Shown here piece after piece: positions 5,349 to 5,956 of a stretch of 5,956 nucleotides of DNA. The notes beneath the pieces were generated by a model, which ran no database searches, was not told the origin of the DNA, and was given only the letters and a program-made list of their open reading frames with translations. Position 1 is the stretch's first letter. Every line of letters begins with the position of its first letter. Position numbers and translations under genes: made by a program. Source of the stretch: Zoogloeaceae bacterium (GTDB lineage: Bacteria; Pseudomonadota; Gammaproteobacteria; Burkholderiales; Rhodocyclaceae); assembly GCA_031282665.1 (NCBI GenBank), contig JAITDH010000282.1:1-5956 (forward strand). Direction: 5' to 3'.

Positions 5349-5424
5349 CGACGCGTAGCTCAGTCATGCAGAGCGCCGGGCTCTCACCCGGAGGGCGCAG
5401 GGGCGGAACCTGCCGCGTCGGCCA
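5349..5424 (+). ncRNA. tRNA-like RNA with noncanonical loops (Glu CUC-like anticodon arm)
   Basis: The 76 bases fold as a full cloverleaf: acceptor CGACGCG/CGCGTCG (5349-5355, 5414-5420), D stem GCTC/GAGC (5358-5361, 5371-5374), anticodon stem CCGGG/CCCGG (5376-5380, 5387-5391), variable loop AGGGC, T stem GCAGG/CCTGC (5397-5401, 5409-5413), discriminator G and encoded CCA (5422-5424). T8, A9, A14, G15 and A21 sit at their usual places. Three things are wrong for an ordinary tRNA. The anticodon loop CTCTCA has six bases. The T-loop is GGCGGAA instead of TTCRANN. The D-loop AGTCATGCA lacks the GG pair. Read after T33, the anticodon would be CUC (Glu). Perfect stems with altered loops argue for selection on tRNA shape rather than decay, though a degenerate tRNA remains possible. 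It ends 39 bases before the GTG of the next gene, so it may be part of that gene's leader. It could instead mimic tRNA for an aminoacylating or processing enzyme. Confidence 0.6.
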
Positions 5425-5454
5425 TTCGCGCTTCGCGCCGGGTTCGAAGTCATT

Positions 5455-5458
5455 GGAG
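5455..5458 (+). promoter_or_regulatory. Ribosome binding site for the GTG-started gene at 5464
   Basis: GGAG lies five bases ahead of the GTG at 5464-5466. It supports GTG as a real start in a frame that has no nearby in-frame ATG. The site is just downstream of a GCGC-TTC-GCGC hairpin and a TTCGAA palindrome. Confidence 0.6.
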
Positions 5459-5463
5459 AAATC

Positions 5464-5956
5464 GTGAAAATCAACGAGGATTATCCCCGGCACCAATTGG
5501 CGCGGGCGATCGACGGCTTTTTGCGGGAGAAAGAAGCTTCGGGCAGTTCGGAGTACAGGAAAGTCCGCCAGTGGATCGACGTGGTTACGGGCATGACCGA
5601 CGGTTCGCTCTCGATCGGGGAGCGAAAGCCAACGCAGTTTCCGGTCTGGGTCACGCTTGAAGTCGCGCGCGGCGGCTTCACGACCGGGCGGGCCGCCGCG
5701 GAAACCCTGCGGAGGGATGAGACCGCCTTGTTACGCCAAACCTTGTTGCGCCAGGCTGGAAATGGATCGTGCGCCGACCGGCGTACCGCGCGGGCGGCGA
5801 TCTTCAATCATCTGGTATCGGATGCGGGTATCGCCGAAATGCGCAAAATCCTGAGCGAACGCCGTTTTTGCGTGGAAGTGCCGGAAGACGCCGCCCTGCT
5901 GGTTTTCACCTGGTTGTGGGATCACGGCGAGCACGACGCGGCCCTGTCGATCCTGG
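5464..5956 (+). CDS. Unrecognised soluble protein downstream of the tRNA-like RNA (N-terminal part)
   Basis: The frame runs from GTG at 5464 without a stop to the window edge, giving 164 residues of an incomplete protein. I do not recognise a family. No signal peptide, membrane segment, P-loop, zinc site or helix-turn-helix is evident. Residues 1-25 read as a basic/acidic amphipathic helix. Residues 29-75 are the most distinctive part: SEYRKVRQWIDVVTGMTDGSL (29-49) followed by PVWVTLEVARGGFTTG (60-75). Residues 76-135 are probably helical, and PEDAALLVFTWLWDHGEHDAALSIL (140-164) looks like the start of a helical, repeat-like region. Reasons to call it real: an open frame of nearly 500 bases with ordinary GC-rich third positions, a GGAG site at correct spacing, and a plausible globular composition. 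It is divergent from ppk2 and sits directly behind the tRNA-like RNA, so the two are likely cotranscribed. Function unknown. Confidence 0.72.
   Translation, partial: MKINEDYPRHQLARAIDGFLREKEASGSSEYRKVRQWIDVVTGMTDGSLSIGERKPTQFPVWVTLEVARGGFTTGRAAAETLRRDETALLRQTLLRQAGNGSCADRRTARAAIFNHLVSDAGIAEMRKILSERRFCVEVPEDAALLVFTWLWDHGEHDAALSIL

Noticed and set aside
5349..5424. An ordinary tRNA-Glu(CUC) gene
   Set aside because: The six-base anticodon loop, missing TTCRA and missing D-loop GG would not fit a normal elongator tRNA, so it is reported as tRNA-like.
5098..5496. A minus-strand frame of 132 codons across the repeat and tRNA-like RNA
   Set aside because: Most of it is translated repeat palindrome and antisense of the structured RNA; similar short frames cover copy 1 of the repeat as well.

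Overview
The window is about 60% GC. The protein set (flagellar export FliO/FliP/FliQ, ThiL, MiaA and a class I polyphosphate kinase 2) points to a Gram-negative, flagellated proteobacterium. A betaproteobacterium is my best guess, from the general look of the MiaA, PPK2 and ThiL sequences; that placement is inference. Seven complete genes and one partial gene run leftward on the minus strand. A separate rightward locus occupies the last 600 bases.

Layout from right to left on the minus strand: ppk2 (3659-4933) overlaps miaA (2682-3662) by four bases. A small three-helix membrane protein (2282-2650) and a 68-residue lipoprotein (1982-2188) follow. Next is a palindromic repeat (1802-1929), then fliO, fliP and fliQ with overlapping ends. 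Directly behind fliQ comes thiL, entered at a TTG codon and cut by the window edge, in the place where fliR is normally found. A second copy of the repeat (5117-5247) and a decayed left end of a third (5022-5046) lie upstream of ppk2. Two same-orientation copies therefore bracket the four-gene block from the lipoprotein gene to ppk2.

The most unusual locus is at the right end on the plus strand. A 76-nt RNA (5349-5424) folds as a complete tRNA cloverleaf with fully paired 7-, 4-, 5- and 5-bp stems and an encoded CCA end. Its anticodon loop has six bases, it has no TTCRA T-loop and its D-loop lacks GG. It lies 39 bases ahead of a GTG-started reading frame (5464 to the window end) for a soluble protein I do not recognise. 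The RNA and the protein may form one transcription unit. I regard this as the best candidate for something undescribed.

Functionally, FliO/P/Q build the membrane export gate of the flagellum. ThiL makes thiamine diphosphate, MiaA modifies A37 of tRNAs that read UNN codons, and PPK2 exchanges phosphate between polyphosphate and nucleotides. These are mostly unrelated housekeeping functions joined by operon packing. The fliOPQ segment looks detached from its usual fliLMN and fliR neighbours, with a repeat copy at one of the breakpoints.
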